DNA from: Caldalkalibacillus uzonensis
GTDB taxonomy: Bacteria > Bacillota > Bacilli > Caldalkalibacillales > Caldalkalibacillaceae
Length of the DNA: 64,000 bases
NCBI RefSeq assembly: GCF_030814135.1
Contig: NZ_JAUSUQ010000004.1
Location: 186,001-250,000, forward strand
Direction: 5' to 3'
The position numbers were made by a program, and so were the translations under genes. Shown here one piece after another: positions 1 to 7,336 of the stretch (positions are counted from its first letter, which is position 1; each line of letters starts with the position of its first letter). The notes beneath the pieces are model-generated. The model was not told the origin of the DNA. It made no database searches and saw only the letters and a program-made list of their open reading frames with translations.

Positions 1-120
1 ATCAGGTCGAAGCCGGGTGAGGGGACCCGCATAATACTCAAACTACCCAAGCAAACAAAGGGCATACAAGGAGGTGGCAGCTCATGTATAAGGTCTTACT
101 TGTTGAGGATGAAGCTTTAG
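1..120 (+). CDS. Sensor histidine kinase, C-terminal end only (cut by window start)
   Basis: An open frame enters from the left edge and stops at TAG 118-120. Its translation contains SKPGEGTRIILKLPK, the usual end of a HATPase_c domain (the G2 glycine box followed by a final beta strand). It overlaps the start of the downstream response regulator by 37 bases, which is typical of a translationally coupled kinase/regulator pair. By analogy with YesM/YesN pairs it is probably a membrane sensor kinase for a sugar, but the sensor part lies outside the window. Confidence 0.75.
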   Translation: MRSKPGEGTRIILKLPKQTKGIQGGGSSCIRSYLLRMKL

Positions 121-1676
121 AGCGACAAGCCTTACGGAGCATGTTAGAAAGCATGTTCGATGACCTTGACGTGGTTGGAGAAGCTGAAAATGGCAGGAAA
201 GCAATCGAACTGGCCGAAGCACTTCATCCTGACATCATTACCATTGACATAAAAATGCCCGGCATGGATGGCCTTCAAACCATTGAAGAAATTAAAAACA
301 TCCATCCCAATGCCCGTTTTATCGTCTTATCAGCCTATGATGCTTTTGATTATGCCCAAAAAGCAATTGAGCTCAACGTCACACACTATGTGTTGAAACC
401 CTATAAACGTGCAGAACTGAAAGAAAAGGTCCACCGGGCATGTCAGCAAATTGACCGGGACAGGGCCGAACGTCTGGAAAAATTAAAACTGAAAGACCAA
501 CTTGGCCATATGAGCACACTGGCAGAGATTGAGTGGGTATCCACCCTCATTTATGACCAAATCCACGACCTGTCATTTGAAACACTAACTGACCTGTTAG
601 GGATTCATTTTACTTATGGGGCGGGTGTGATTGTCTATGTGCAACCTAAATCCAATGCAGCCAGTCAACCCAAAGGGGACGCCCCTTGTAGACAGGCAGT
701 GTACCAGACTGTCAAAAACCAACTCAAAAAGCAGATGCAATGCCTAGTTGGCCCTATGACTGGCGATCATATACCCGTGTTTATTTTTATGGATGGGAAT
801 GGGATGTCTGTCAGCTTAAGGAGCCATATTGTTGTCAGCCTGCGTAACGTCTTCCAGCAATTGTCTGCCAAGAATATCCTTACTGATTGCCATTTGATTG
901 CCGGTGTGGGCCGCCCTTCTCGCACTTTGGCAAGCCTTAAGCAGTCTTACCATGAAGCGATGCTGGCCGTCAGGGGCCGGTCCGTGAAAGGAAACATCCG
1001 CTTTTATGATGATCTGCTCCTGAATGAAAAGGATCTCCATATCCCCTTTGAAAAAGAAAAGCGGTTACTGCAAGCGGTGCAACACGGCCAAACGGAATCC
1101 GCAGTTCAGATCTTGAACGAGATTATGGATGAAGTGAGCGTTGGCTTTCAAAACCAGTTGGTTGAGGTCAGCCGCTATCTGTCGGAGCTGTTTATTATCC
1201 TAACCCGTATCAGCGAAGAAGCAAGAATGCTGACGCAGGAGTTAACTTCTTTTCTCCACGCCGCTTCTGTCGAACAATTAAGAGAAACGGCCTTGTACCG
1301 TTTACAACTCATATTGGCTCAGATCAACAAAGAGGGACACCACCATAGTGAAGATATCCTTAACAGAGCAAAATCCTATTTACATGACCATTACAATGAA
1401 GATATTTCATTAGACATGGTGGCCCGTCATGTTGGCCTAAGTCCCTATTATTTCAGTAAATTGTTTAAAGAGCAGATGAGCATGAATTTTATCGATTACC
1501 TCACCCAGCTTAGAATTGACAAAGCTAAAGAACTGATGTTGACCTCCAATTTGAGTGTCAAAGAAATTTGCTTTGAAGTCGGCTACCGTGATCCAAACTA
1601 TTTCAGCCGGGTCTTTAAGAAAAGCGAAGGGATCACACCTTCACAATTTCGTCGCCGGGTGTACCGAAAAAAGTAA
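84..1676 (+). CDS. Two-component response regulator, AraC family (YesN-like)
   Basis: This 530-residue DNA-binding response regulator starts at ATG 84 behind AAGGAGGTG. The N-terminal receiver domain (about residues 1-120) shows the acidic pair E8/D9, phospho-acceptor D55 in TIDIKMPG, S83 and K105 in LKPYK. A middle region of about 300 residues resembles the degenerate GGDEF-like linker of YesN proteins. The C-terminal AraC double helix-turn-helix spans about residues 428-528 and ends in GITPSQFRRRV. It is coupled to the kinase whose tail precedes it. The nearest downstream genes are a sugar ABC importer, so the pair probably activates that importer (inference). The IS110 remnant now lies between regulator and target. 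Confidence 0.9.
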   Translation: MYKVLLVEDEALERQALRSMLESMFDDLDVVGEAENGRKAIELAEALHPDIITIDIKMPGMDGLQTIEEIKNIHPNARFIVLSAYDAFDYAQKAIELNVTHYVLKPYKRAELKEKVHRACQQIDRDRAERLEKLKLKDQLGHMSTLAEIEWVSTLIYDQIHDLSFETLTDLLGIHFTYGAGVIVYVQPKSNAASQPKGDAPCRQAVYQTVKNQLKKQMQCLVGPMTGDHIPVFIFMDGNGMSVSLRSHIVVSLRNVFQQLSAKNILTDCHLIAGVGRPSRTLASLKQSYHEAMLAVRGRSVKGNIRFYDDLLLNEKDLHIPFEKEKRLLQAVQHGQTESAVQILNEIMDEVSVGFQNQLVEVSRYLSELFIILTRISEEARMLTQELTSFLHAASVEQLRETALYRLQLILAQINKEGHHHSEDILNRAKSYLHDHYNEDISLDMVARHVGLSPYYFSKLFKEQMSMNFIDYLTQLRIDKAKELMLTSNLSVKEICFEVGYRDPNYFSRVFKKSEGITPSQFRRRVYRKK

Positions 1677-1831
1677 GACAATAAACGGTTGCAGTTTGTT
1701 GTACGTTAAACCATAACAATTTTATGCTGTTCTATAACAATATTTTGCTATGTCATCACCAATTCGAAAACGGCATCCACCCTAACTCAATAAACTCCAG
1801 CAAAAAACAAAAAACAACAGCTTTTTCCCCA

Positions 1832-1860
1832 CTGACTAGACAGGTATTCATGTTTTAATA
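1832..1860 (+). promoter_or_regulatory. Weak sigma-A-like promoter
   Basis: CTGACT at 1832-1837 and TTAATA at 1855-1860 are separated by 17 bases. Both hexamers are poor matches. The call rests on spacing and on the cre-like site just downstream. Confidence 0.3.
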
Positions 1861-1865
1861 GAGAA

Positions 1866-1879
1866 TGGAAGCGATTACA
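1866..1879 (+). promoter_or_regulatory. cre-like catabolite control site
   Basis: TGGAAGCGATTACA matches the CcpA consensus TGWAANCGNTNWCA at 13 of 14 positions (G for W at position 3). It sits just downstream of the putative promoter, a position suited to repression by a roadblock. This fits carbon catabolite control of a sugar importer. Confidence 0.5.
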
Positions 1880-1962
1880 AATCGAAAAAGAGCAGCGGTA
1901 TGATGTCAAGAGACTAATTTGAACAAAATCGCTGCTTTAACGGAGGTGTAGCGAAAAAAGGC

Positions 1963-2028
1963 AATAGGAAACTAAGCCCACCCTACCTAGATTTTCATAT
2001 ATTTCCTATTAAACTAGAAACTGGTGGG
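1963..2028 (+). repeat. Two interlaced inverted repeats (possible pseudoknot)
   Basis: AATAGGAAA (1963-1971) is complementary to TTTCCTATT (2002-2010). CCCACC (1977-1982) is complementary to GGTGGG (2023-2028). The arms alternate (first arm A, first arm B, second arm A, second arm B), which is the arrangement of an H-type pseudoknot if transcribed. The block lies directly beside the 3' end of the IS110 transposase remnant and could belong to the end of that element. Confidence 0.35.
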
Positions 2029-2051
2029 ATTGGTGATGAGAGAAAGTGAAT

Positions 2052-2811
2052 CTAAGCTCTTTGTCGGGTCACCCCTTCCGGTTCGTAAAGTCGATTGGTC
2101 TTCAGCAGATAAAAGACCAACCGCACCAGTTTACGGGCTGTAAGCGCAAGGGCACGTTTCTCGGCAAATTCTTTCGGCTCCGCTTTCTTTTTCGCATAGT
2201 ACTCAGCAAAAACAGGGTCGTGCACCCGGACACTGTTTGCCGCTTCGATCAGGTAGTACTTGAGATAGCGGTTGCCGGAACGAATGAGCCGGGTTCGGTT
2301 TGCTGTAAATTTCCCAGACTGGTGTTCCGTCCAGGCCAGGCCGCCATACTTCGCCAATTCTTTATGGCTTTTAAACTGGTTGATGTCCACTTCAGCCAGA
2401 ATGCCGGAAGGGATGGGGGAGATGACCGGCACGAAGCTTGGCGGCAATGAACCAGGCATCCACCCGATCGTTTTTGGGGGCGTCCAAGTAATGTGCCTTC
2501 TTGAATTCCTTGATGAGACTGGGATTAAAGACATAGACGTTCTTGTTTTGGACACCGAAATTCAAGTGACGATGGATGTACATGGCCGCGTGAGTCGAAT
2601 AGCATCCCGTGTGTTCCAAGCCAAACAGAATCTGCTCAAAGCCATGCTTTTGCACAAGTTTAGAGATACGCTCTTGTAATTCCAGGATACCGGGGCGATT
2701 GTTGGTGATGCTAAACCGGCTGAGGGGCCGTTTCTCCTCGTCCCGGGTCAGACAGCAAACCACGTTGCTTTCGCTGCCTACATCGATTCCGACAAACAAG
2801 GGGGAAGTCAT
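2052..2811 (-). pseudogene. IS110-family transposase, internal deletion plus frameshift
   Basis: The start is ATG 2811 behind AAGGAGGTGATCGAT. The first part (to about 2415) keeps the DEDD RuvC-like catalytic half: D in VGIDVGSES, E in LEHTGCYS, and the aspartates of DAPKNDRVDAW. After RAGHLPHPF the frame runs into a stop at 2392. The C-terminal Transposase_20 part is in another frame (about 2415-2052), beginning at GILAEVDINQF with the RSGNRYLKYYL and SVRVHDPVFAEYY regions. The two parts total about 250 residues against roughly 400 for the family, so about 150 residues including the start of the helix-hairpin-helix region are missing. The protein cannot be functional as written. Confidence 0.85.
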
Positions 2812-3195
2812 ATCGATCACCTCCTTCTCATGAAAATCACAGTGCCTACGATCCTGGGATGTCCCTGGGAAACCCATGAACGACAGCCTTGCGAGCTATT
2901 GGAATACACCAGGGATCATCGGTGCACGTGCCTCCCTCTGCTTCGAGGAGGGATGATCGGCTGGGAAACAGTCAGCGTGTAGGTCTATATCATGGGGCCA
3001 GGGGAACACTCTTTTTTCGGAAGACACCCTATAAAGGGGCAACAGGGGGAAATCGGAACATTCCCTTGGTAGACACCTAAGGCTATTTTCCCAAAGACAG
3101 CCCAAGATCGTAAACACCGAAATGAACTGGATAATGACTAGCGCGCTTACGCTTGCTTGCTTCTCATTCGCGTTCGCTTGCTTCGCAAGCAAACG
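2052..3195 (-). mobile_element. IS110-family insertion sequence remnant
   Basis: The element carries a rearranged IS110-type DEDD transposase gene (2052-2811) and, upstream of it on the - strand, several hundred non-coding bases. IS110 elements are known to keep a structured bridge RNA in a non-coding end. Exact ends cannot be fixed because IS110 elements lack clear terminal inverted repeats; the right limit given is the end of a hairpin at 3171-3195. It sits between the regulator pair and the importer and appears immobile. Confidence 0.55.
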
Positions 3196-3317
3196 CTCAT
3201 TACGAAGCTATGTCCTCCATCACCAAAACGAATCTTTATTCAATTTTCAAGGAACAGTTTTAGGTTTGAAAGACCTTCAAATGAAGGCTTAAACATAATA
3301 TACAAGGGGGAAATCAG
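2812..3317. other. Non-coding region: possible IS110 bridge-RNA locus, then importer leader
   Basis: No convincing gene in about 500 bases. Bases 2822 to roughly 3195 lie upstream of the transposase on its strand, where IS110-group elements encode the bridge RNA. A hairpin at 3171-3195 (CGTT, mismatch, GCTTG, loop CTTCG, CAAGC, mismatch, AACG) is visible. From about 3200 the sequence becomes AT-rich and leads to the binding-protein gene. The palindrome CCTTCAAATGAAGG (3274-3287) sits 30 bases upstream of the GTG start and is a candidate regulator site. Confidence 0.4.
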
Positions 3318-4652
3318 GTGAAATTCAAACATTTAGCCATTTTATCCGCTTTGTTATTGTTAATGGGCATTTTCATGGCTGCTTGTGGATCAGAGACAGA
3401 AACCGACGCTGGTGAAGCAGACACTGAAAATGAAGCTGAAGCACCTGCCAGTGAAGCACCTGCTGAAGGTAAAAAGCCACTTGAAATTTTCAGCTGGTGG
3501 ACAGGTGCCGGTGAAGAAGCAGGCTTGTTAGCCCTGATTGAGTTATTCGAAGAAAAACATCCCGATGTTGAAGTGATCAATGCTGCTGTAGCTGGAGGGG
3601 CTGGCACTAATGCCCAGGCCGTTTTGGCCAGCCGCATGCAAGGTGACGATCCGCCGGGTACTTTCCAGATTCATGGCGGTGCAGCTTTAAACACTGGCTG
3701 GGCTGCAGCTGGTAAAATGGAGCCGCTGAATGACTTGTACGAGGAACAAGGCTGGTACGACAAGTTCCCTGAAGATTTGATCGAACTGGTCACCAGTGAC
3801 GGCGATATCTACTCCGTCCCTGTCAACATTCACCGCAGCAACGTCCTGTGGTATAACGTCGCCATCTTTGAAGAGCACGGCTTGACACCGCCGACCACCT
3901 TCGATGAATTTTTTGCAGTGGCTGAGGCTTTACAAGAAGCTGGCGTCACACCACTGGCACTGGGCGACCGTGAACCCTGGACGGCCTCCCATCTTCTGGA
4001 GTCAGTGATGCTGGGCAAGCTGGGTGCCGAAAAGTATAACCAGCTGTGGACCGGTGAATTGAAGTTTGACAGCCTTGAATTCACAGATGTGATGGAAACG
4101 TTCAGTCAAATGCTGGACTACGTTAATGATGATCATGCTGCCCGCAACTGGCAAGATGCTTCCCAAATGGTAGCTAATGGAGATGCTGCCATGAACGTGA
4201 TGGGCGACTGGGCAGCCGGTTACTTCGCCACAGACCTTAACCTTGAACCGAACAAAGACTTTGGCTGGGTGGCGCCACCCGGAACAGAAGGCATGTTCAT
4301 GGTGGTCACCGATACCTTTGGGTTGCCTAAAGGTGTGGAAGATCCTGAAGTTGTCAAAGACTTCTTAAGAGTACTTGGCTCTGTTGAAGGTCAGGATGTC
4401 TTCAATCCGCTCAAAGGGTCCATTCCGGCTCGTGTGGACGCCGATGTATCTAAATATAACGAATACGGACAACAAACGATTGAAGAATTCAAAAAAAGCA
4501 CTTTAACGCCAAGCTTGGCCCATAACTCTGCTGCACCAGCCGGCTTTGTGCAACAGTTCAACCAGGCTGTGAACATCTTTGTTTCTTCTCGCAATGTGGA
4601 CCAGTTTATCCAAACTGTCCAAGCGGCCCAAGATGAGCATATCAACCAGTAA
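3318..4652 (+). CDS. Sugar ABC importer, substrate-binding lipoprotein (glucose/mannose-type)
   Basis: A 444-residue extracellular solute-binding protein of COG1653 (family 1) that captures sugar for the two permeases that follow. The GTG start at 3318 is preceded by AAGGGGG. A signal peptide ends in the lipobox MAACG with acylated C23, followed by a strongly acidic flexible linker (about residues 24-52). The mature part begins LEIFSWWTG and contains GGAGTNAQAVLASRM and DDPPGTFQIH, which I recall from glucose-binding proteins of Thermus/Deinococcus-type importers, so glucose or mannose is the likeliest ligand (inference). A hairpin terminator after the gene probably lets it be expressed above the permeases. 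No ATPase gene is linked. Confidence 0.85.
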   Translation: MKFKHLAILSALLLLMGIFMAACGSETETDAGEADTENEAEAPASEAPAEGKKPLEIFSWWTGAGEEAGLLALIELFEEKHPDVEVINAAVAGGAGTNAQAVLASRMQGDDPPGTFQIHGGAALNTGWAAAGKMEPLNDLYEEQGWYDKFPEDLIELVTSDGDIYSVPVNIHRSNVLWYNVAIFEEHGLTPPTTFDEFFAVAEALQEAGVTPLALGDREPWTASHLLESVMLGKLGAEKYNQLWTGELKFDSLEFTDVMETFSQMLDYVNDDHAARNWQDASQMVANGDAAMNVMGDWAAGYFATDLNLEPNKDFGWVAPPGTEGMFMVVTDTFGLPKGVEDPEVVKDFLRVLGSVEGQDVFNPLKGSIPARVDADVSKYNEYGQQTIEEFKKSTLTPSLAHNSAAPAGFVQQFNQAVNIFVSSRNVDQFIQTVQAAQDEHINQ

Positions 4653-4665
4653 GTTGATGTTTGGT

Positions 4666-4695
4666 AGGTGGTAGTGAACCTACCACCTTTTTCTT
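4666..4695 (+). terminator. Intra-operon terminator / attenuating hairpin
   Basis: AGGTGGTAG (4666-4674), loop TGAAC, CTACCACCT (4680-4688) form a perfect 9-bp stem followed by TTTTTCTTTC. It lies between binding protein and permeases, the usual place for partial termination that favours binding-protein synthesis. Confidence 0.75.
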
Positions 4696-4790
4696 TCATT
4701 CTGTTTTGATTGCAGCTGGATAACTAGCTACTGCTGGACAGACATCGCCATTATAGTATGCATCTTGTTTGACATAAGGGGGGAGATACA

Positions 4791-5762
4791 GTGAATGGCA
4801 CTAACGTAACTGTCAACAATCAAAGTGAAATGGTATCCGCTATCAACAGACCCAAGCCAAACCGGGACAAAATCATGGCTATTCTGTTCATCATGCCCTC
4901 TATTGCAGCCGTTGGCATCTTTGTATACGGCTTTATCAGCTGGACCGGTTACGTATCCCTAACCAACTGGAATACCCTGGTCAAAGATTTATCATTTGCC
5001 GGTTTGAAAAATTACATCTTCCTATTTAATGATTACCGCTTTCAGTCAGATTTAAGAAATACCCTCTTTTTTACCCTGTTCTTTATCTTTGGCACTTTAG
5101 GGTTGGGTTTTCTCCTGGCCGTATTGATTGACCAAAACATCCGGCAAGAGTCCTTATTCCGCAATATTTTTATGTTTCCTATGGCCTTGTCCTTTGTCGT
5201 GACAGGGGTGGTATGGCAGTGGCTGCTTAATCCCAGCACAGGTGTTAACCTCATTTTAGCCAAGTTGGGTATGGAAAACTTACCCAGGTGGTACACTGAT
5301 ACTTCCATTGCCTTTAGCTTCCCCCTTGGGAATATCGAATTTGGTATTCCGGTCGCCATAATTGCCGTGGTGATCGCTGCCGTGTGGCAGATGACCGGTT
5401 TCTCCTTAGCTATGTACTTGGCTGGTCTTCGGGCCATTCCAGATGAATTGAAAGAGGCAGCTCGTGTGGACGGTGCAACTGAGTTCCAAATCTACCGTAA
5501 AATTATTTTCCCCATGCTGCTGCCCATTACAATTAGCATTACCATCATCATGGCGCACATCTCCCTGAAAATCTTTGACCTCATCTATGCCATGACCGGA
5601 CCGGGAGCGAATTTCGTCACTGATGTCCCAGGGGTGTACATGTTTGAAACCACCTTTCGCGGCAACTTTTATGCCAACGGGGCAGCCATCGCAATGATTA
5701 TGCTCATCTTCGTTGCTATATTTATCGTTCCGTACCTCATAGCTAACAGAAAGGGGGATTAA
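4791..5762 (+). CDS. Sugar ABC importer permease (MalF-like)
   Basis: A 323-residue inner-membrane permease of the CUT1 class. The start is GTG 4791 behind AAGGGGGGAGATACA. After a cytoplasmic N-terminus of about 28 residues there are six or seven hydrophobic segments. The EAA loop that docks the ATPase lies near residues 218-240 (DELKEAARVDGATEFQ, then the conserved P of IIFPMLLP). It forms a heterodimer with the next gene product, 3 bases downstream, and both follow the binding protein. The ATPase must come from elsewhere in the genome, as for MsmX-energised importers. Confidence 0.9.
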   Translation: MNGTNVTVNNQSEMVSAINRPKPNRDKIMAILFIMPSIAAVGIFVYGFISWTGYVSLTNWNTLVKDLSFAGLKNYIFLFNDYRFQSDLRNTLFFTLFFIFGTLGLGFLLAVLIDQNIRQESLFRNIFMFPMALSFVVTGVVWQWLLNPSTGVNLILAKLGMENLPRWYTDTSIAFSFPLGNIEFGIPVAIIAVVIAAVWQMTGFSLAMYLAGLRAIPDELKEAARVDGATEFQIYRKIIFPMLLPITISITIIMAHISLKIFDLIYAMTGPGANFVTDVPGVYMFETTFRGNFYANGAAIAMIMLIFVAIFIVPYLIANRKGD

Positions 5763-5765
5763 CAA

Positions 5766-6587
5766 ATGCCAGCAATCCGCTTAAGCCGTCTATCTCTCTA
5801 TCTGGTGCTGACCACCATGGCTGTCGTCTTTATCATGCCTGTCTATGTGATGGTGATTACCAGTTTAAAACCCATCGACGAAGTTTCCTTGGACCGCATG
5901 TGGCAGCTGCCCACCTCTATCTCTTTTGAATCGTATAAATATGCTTATGAACGGCTGGCTCCTAACCTGTTAAACACCATTTATCTCGTGGTTCCGGCGA
6001 CGATCCTGTCAGCCCTGTTGGGTTCCTTGAATGGCTATGTCTTGTCCAAGTGGCGCTTTAAAGGTTCGGAGTGGGTGTTTACCTTTTTGTTATTTGGCAT
6101 GTTCATTCCCTACCAAAGCATTTTGATCCCGCTCATTGAGTTCCTGCGCCAAATTGGTTTGTACAACTCGATCGGCGGCTTGATCCTGGTCCATGTGGTG
6201 TACGGCATTCCCATCACAACCCTGATTTTCCGTAACTTTTATGCGGCCATTCCAACCGAACTGATTGAAGCAGCCAAAATTGACGGTGCAGATTTTCTGG
6301 GTATTTACCGCCATATCATGCTGCCCCTCTCAGTTTCCGGGTTTGTGGTGGTTTGCATCTGGCAATTCACCAACATCTGGAACGAATTTCTGTTTGCCGT
6401 CAGTATCACCAGCTCCGGTTCCCAGCCGATCATGGTCGCCTTGCAAAATCTGTCCGGCAGCCAGATTGTCCATTGGAACGTGCAAATGGCGGGTGCCCTG
6501 ATTGCCGCTTTGCCCACTTTGCTGGTCTATATTCTGGTTGGTAAATATTTTGTCCGGGGCTTATTGGCCGGGTCGGTTAAAGGCTAG
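5766..6587 (+). CDS. Sugar ABC importer permease (MalG-like)
   Basis: A 273-residue partner permease with six predicted membrane helices. ATG 5766 follows AAAGGGGGATTAACAA. The EAA loop ([20 protein letters not shown], about residues 165-185) and the downstream [12 protein letters not shown] helix are typical of the MalG side of CUT1 importers. It ends the operon; a strong bidirectional hairpin lies 42 bases after the stop. Specificity cannot be read from the permease; the binding protein suggests glucose/mannose. Confidence 0.9.
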   Translation: MPAIRLSRLSLYLVLTTMAVVFIMPVYVMVITSLKPIDEVSLDRMWQLPTSISFESYKYAYERLAPNLLNTIYLVVPATILSALLGSLNGYVLSKWRFKGSEWVFTFLLFGMFIPYQSILIPLIEFLRQIGLYNSIGGLILVHVVYGIPITTLIFRNFYAAIPTELIEAAKIDGADFLGIYRHIMLPLSVSGFVVVCIWQFTNIWNEFLFAVSITSSGSQPIMVALQNLSGSQIVHWNVQMAGALIAALPTLLVYILVGKYFVRGLLAGSVKG

Positions 6588-6628
6588 GAAGGACAGGGTA
6601 TAGCCTAACAATATTTAATGCACTAAAA

Positions 6629-6664
6629 AATCGCCCCGACCTCAATCATGAGAACGGGGCGATT
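6629..6664. terminator. Bidirectional rho-independent terminator
   Basis: AATCGCCCCG (6629-6638) pairs with CGGGGCGATT (6655-6664), with an inner CTCA/TGAG extension. On the - strand it is followed by a T6 run, on the + strand by only TATATTG. It therefore ends the convergent - strand operon most strongly and the + strand importer operon more weakly. Confidence 0.8.
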
Positions 6665-6675
6665 ATATTGTGCAA

Positions 6676-7287
6676 CTAGCCCTGAACCTCATCCATATAA
6701 CCCTGTACCTTTTGATATATCAGTTTATTGTGGAAATATATTACAACCGTAACGACACCGAAGACAATAAGATAGGGATAGAAGACTACAATTAAAACCG
6801 CAATACCATTAACCAAAAGCAGCACAAGCGTTAGAGCCACCTGCCGAGCTGCCAAGACGAAGGACAATAAGATCCGCTTCCAAAATGAAACATCAAGCAT
6901 CACCGTTAATGGGATAAAGTAAATGTGCAAAACCAGTCCTATGCTGACTACCACGAGCATGAGCCCCAATGTTAATATTTCCATGACTTCACTCAGACCC
7001 ATGAGCAACAGGCTGTAGTAGGCATACACTGAAACAAGCAGGATACCGAGTAACAAAGCGTAGCCATAACTTTGGATCCAATACTGTTTTACACCTTGGA
7101 AAAAGGAACGGCTCACTCCAATCCTTCTGCCCGTCACCCATTGGTATAACACATGGAATAAAGCAAAGGTTGCCGGTGGAAGTGTTATTATTGGCAAACA
7201 AAGGAGCAACCACAACAGATTGAGAAACCAAAAATCAGTAACTGTATCCAATTTGTCTTTAAAAGACGATTCAAAAAATCCTTGCAT
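6676..7287 (-). CDS. YesL-type membrane protein (DUF624)
   Basis: A 203-residue integral membrane protein of the DUF624/YesL family, which accompanies many Bacillales sugar importer operons; its role is not established. The N-terminus has the family pattern of a short amphipathic start, then FLNLLWLLLCLPIIT. About five hydrophobic segments follow, separated by the basic loop GRRIGVSRSFFQG. The start at 7287 is chosen because AAGGATG lies 8 bases upstream; ATG 7296 overlaps that ribosome site. It is the last gene of the LacI-headed operon and follows the GH2 gene by about 50 bases. Confidence 0.75.
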   Translation of the reverse strand: MQGFFESSFKDKLDTVTDFWFLNLLWLLLCLPIITLPPATFALFHVLYQWVTGRRIGVSRSFFQGVKQYWIQSYGYALLLGILLVSVYAYYSLLLMGLSEVMEILTLGLMLVVVSIGLVLHIYFIPLTVMLDVSFWKRILLSFVLAARQVALTLVLLLVNGIAVLIVVFYPYLIVFGVVTVVIYFHNKLIYQKVQGYMDEVQG

Positions 7288-7336
7288 TGTGTTCATCCTT
7301 GAAATAAAAACTTTGAATCCTTAACATGAGGTTCAT

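Larger units (their letters stand above)
1677..2051. other. Intergenic region with promoter, cre-like site and inverted repeats
   Basis: About 375 bases with no supportable gene. The first 150 bases are AT-rich and featureless to me. A weak promoter-like pair at 1832-1860 and a cre-like site at 1866-1879 follow. Then come a 7-bp inverted repeat AGCAGCG/CGCTGCT (1891-1897 with 1930-1936) and two interlaced inverted repeats at 1963-2028. It probably holds the original control region of the sugar importer that now begins at 3318, plus one end of the IS110-type insertion. Confidence 0.5.

Noticed and set aside
2046-2679. Overlapping + strand frames over the transposase remnant
   Set aside because: They mirror the IS110 gene on the other strand, and no motif was recognisable.
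6090-6544. Several short frames overlapping the MalG-like permease
   Set aside because: They are shadows of the permease gene in other frames, without start signals or domains.
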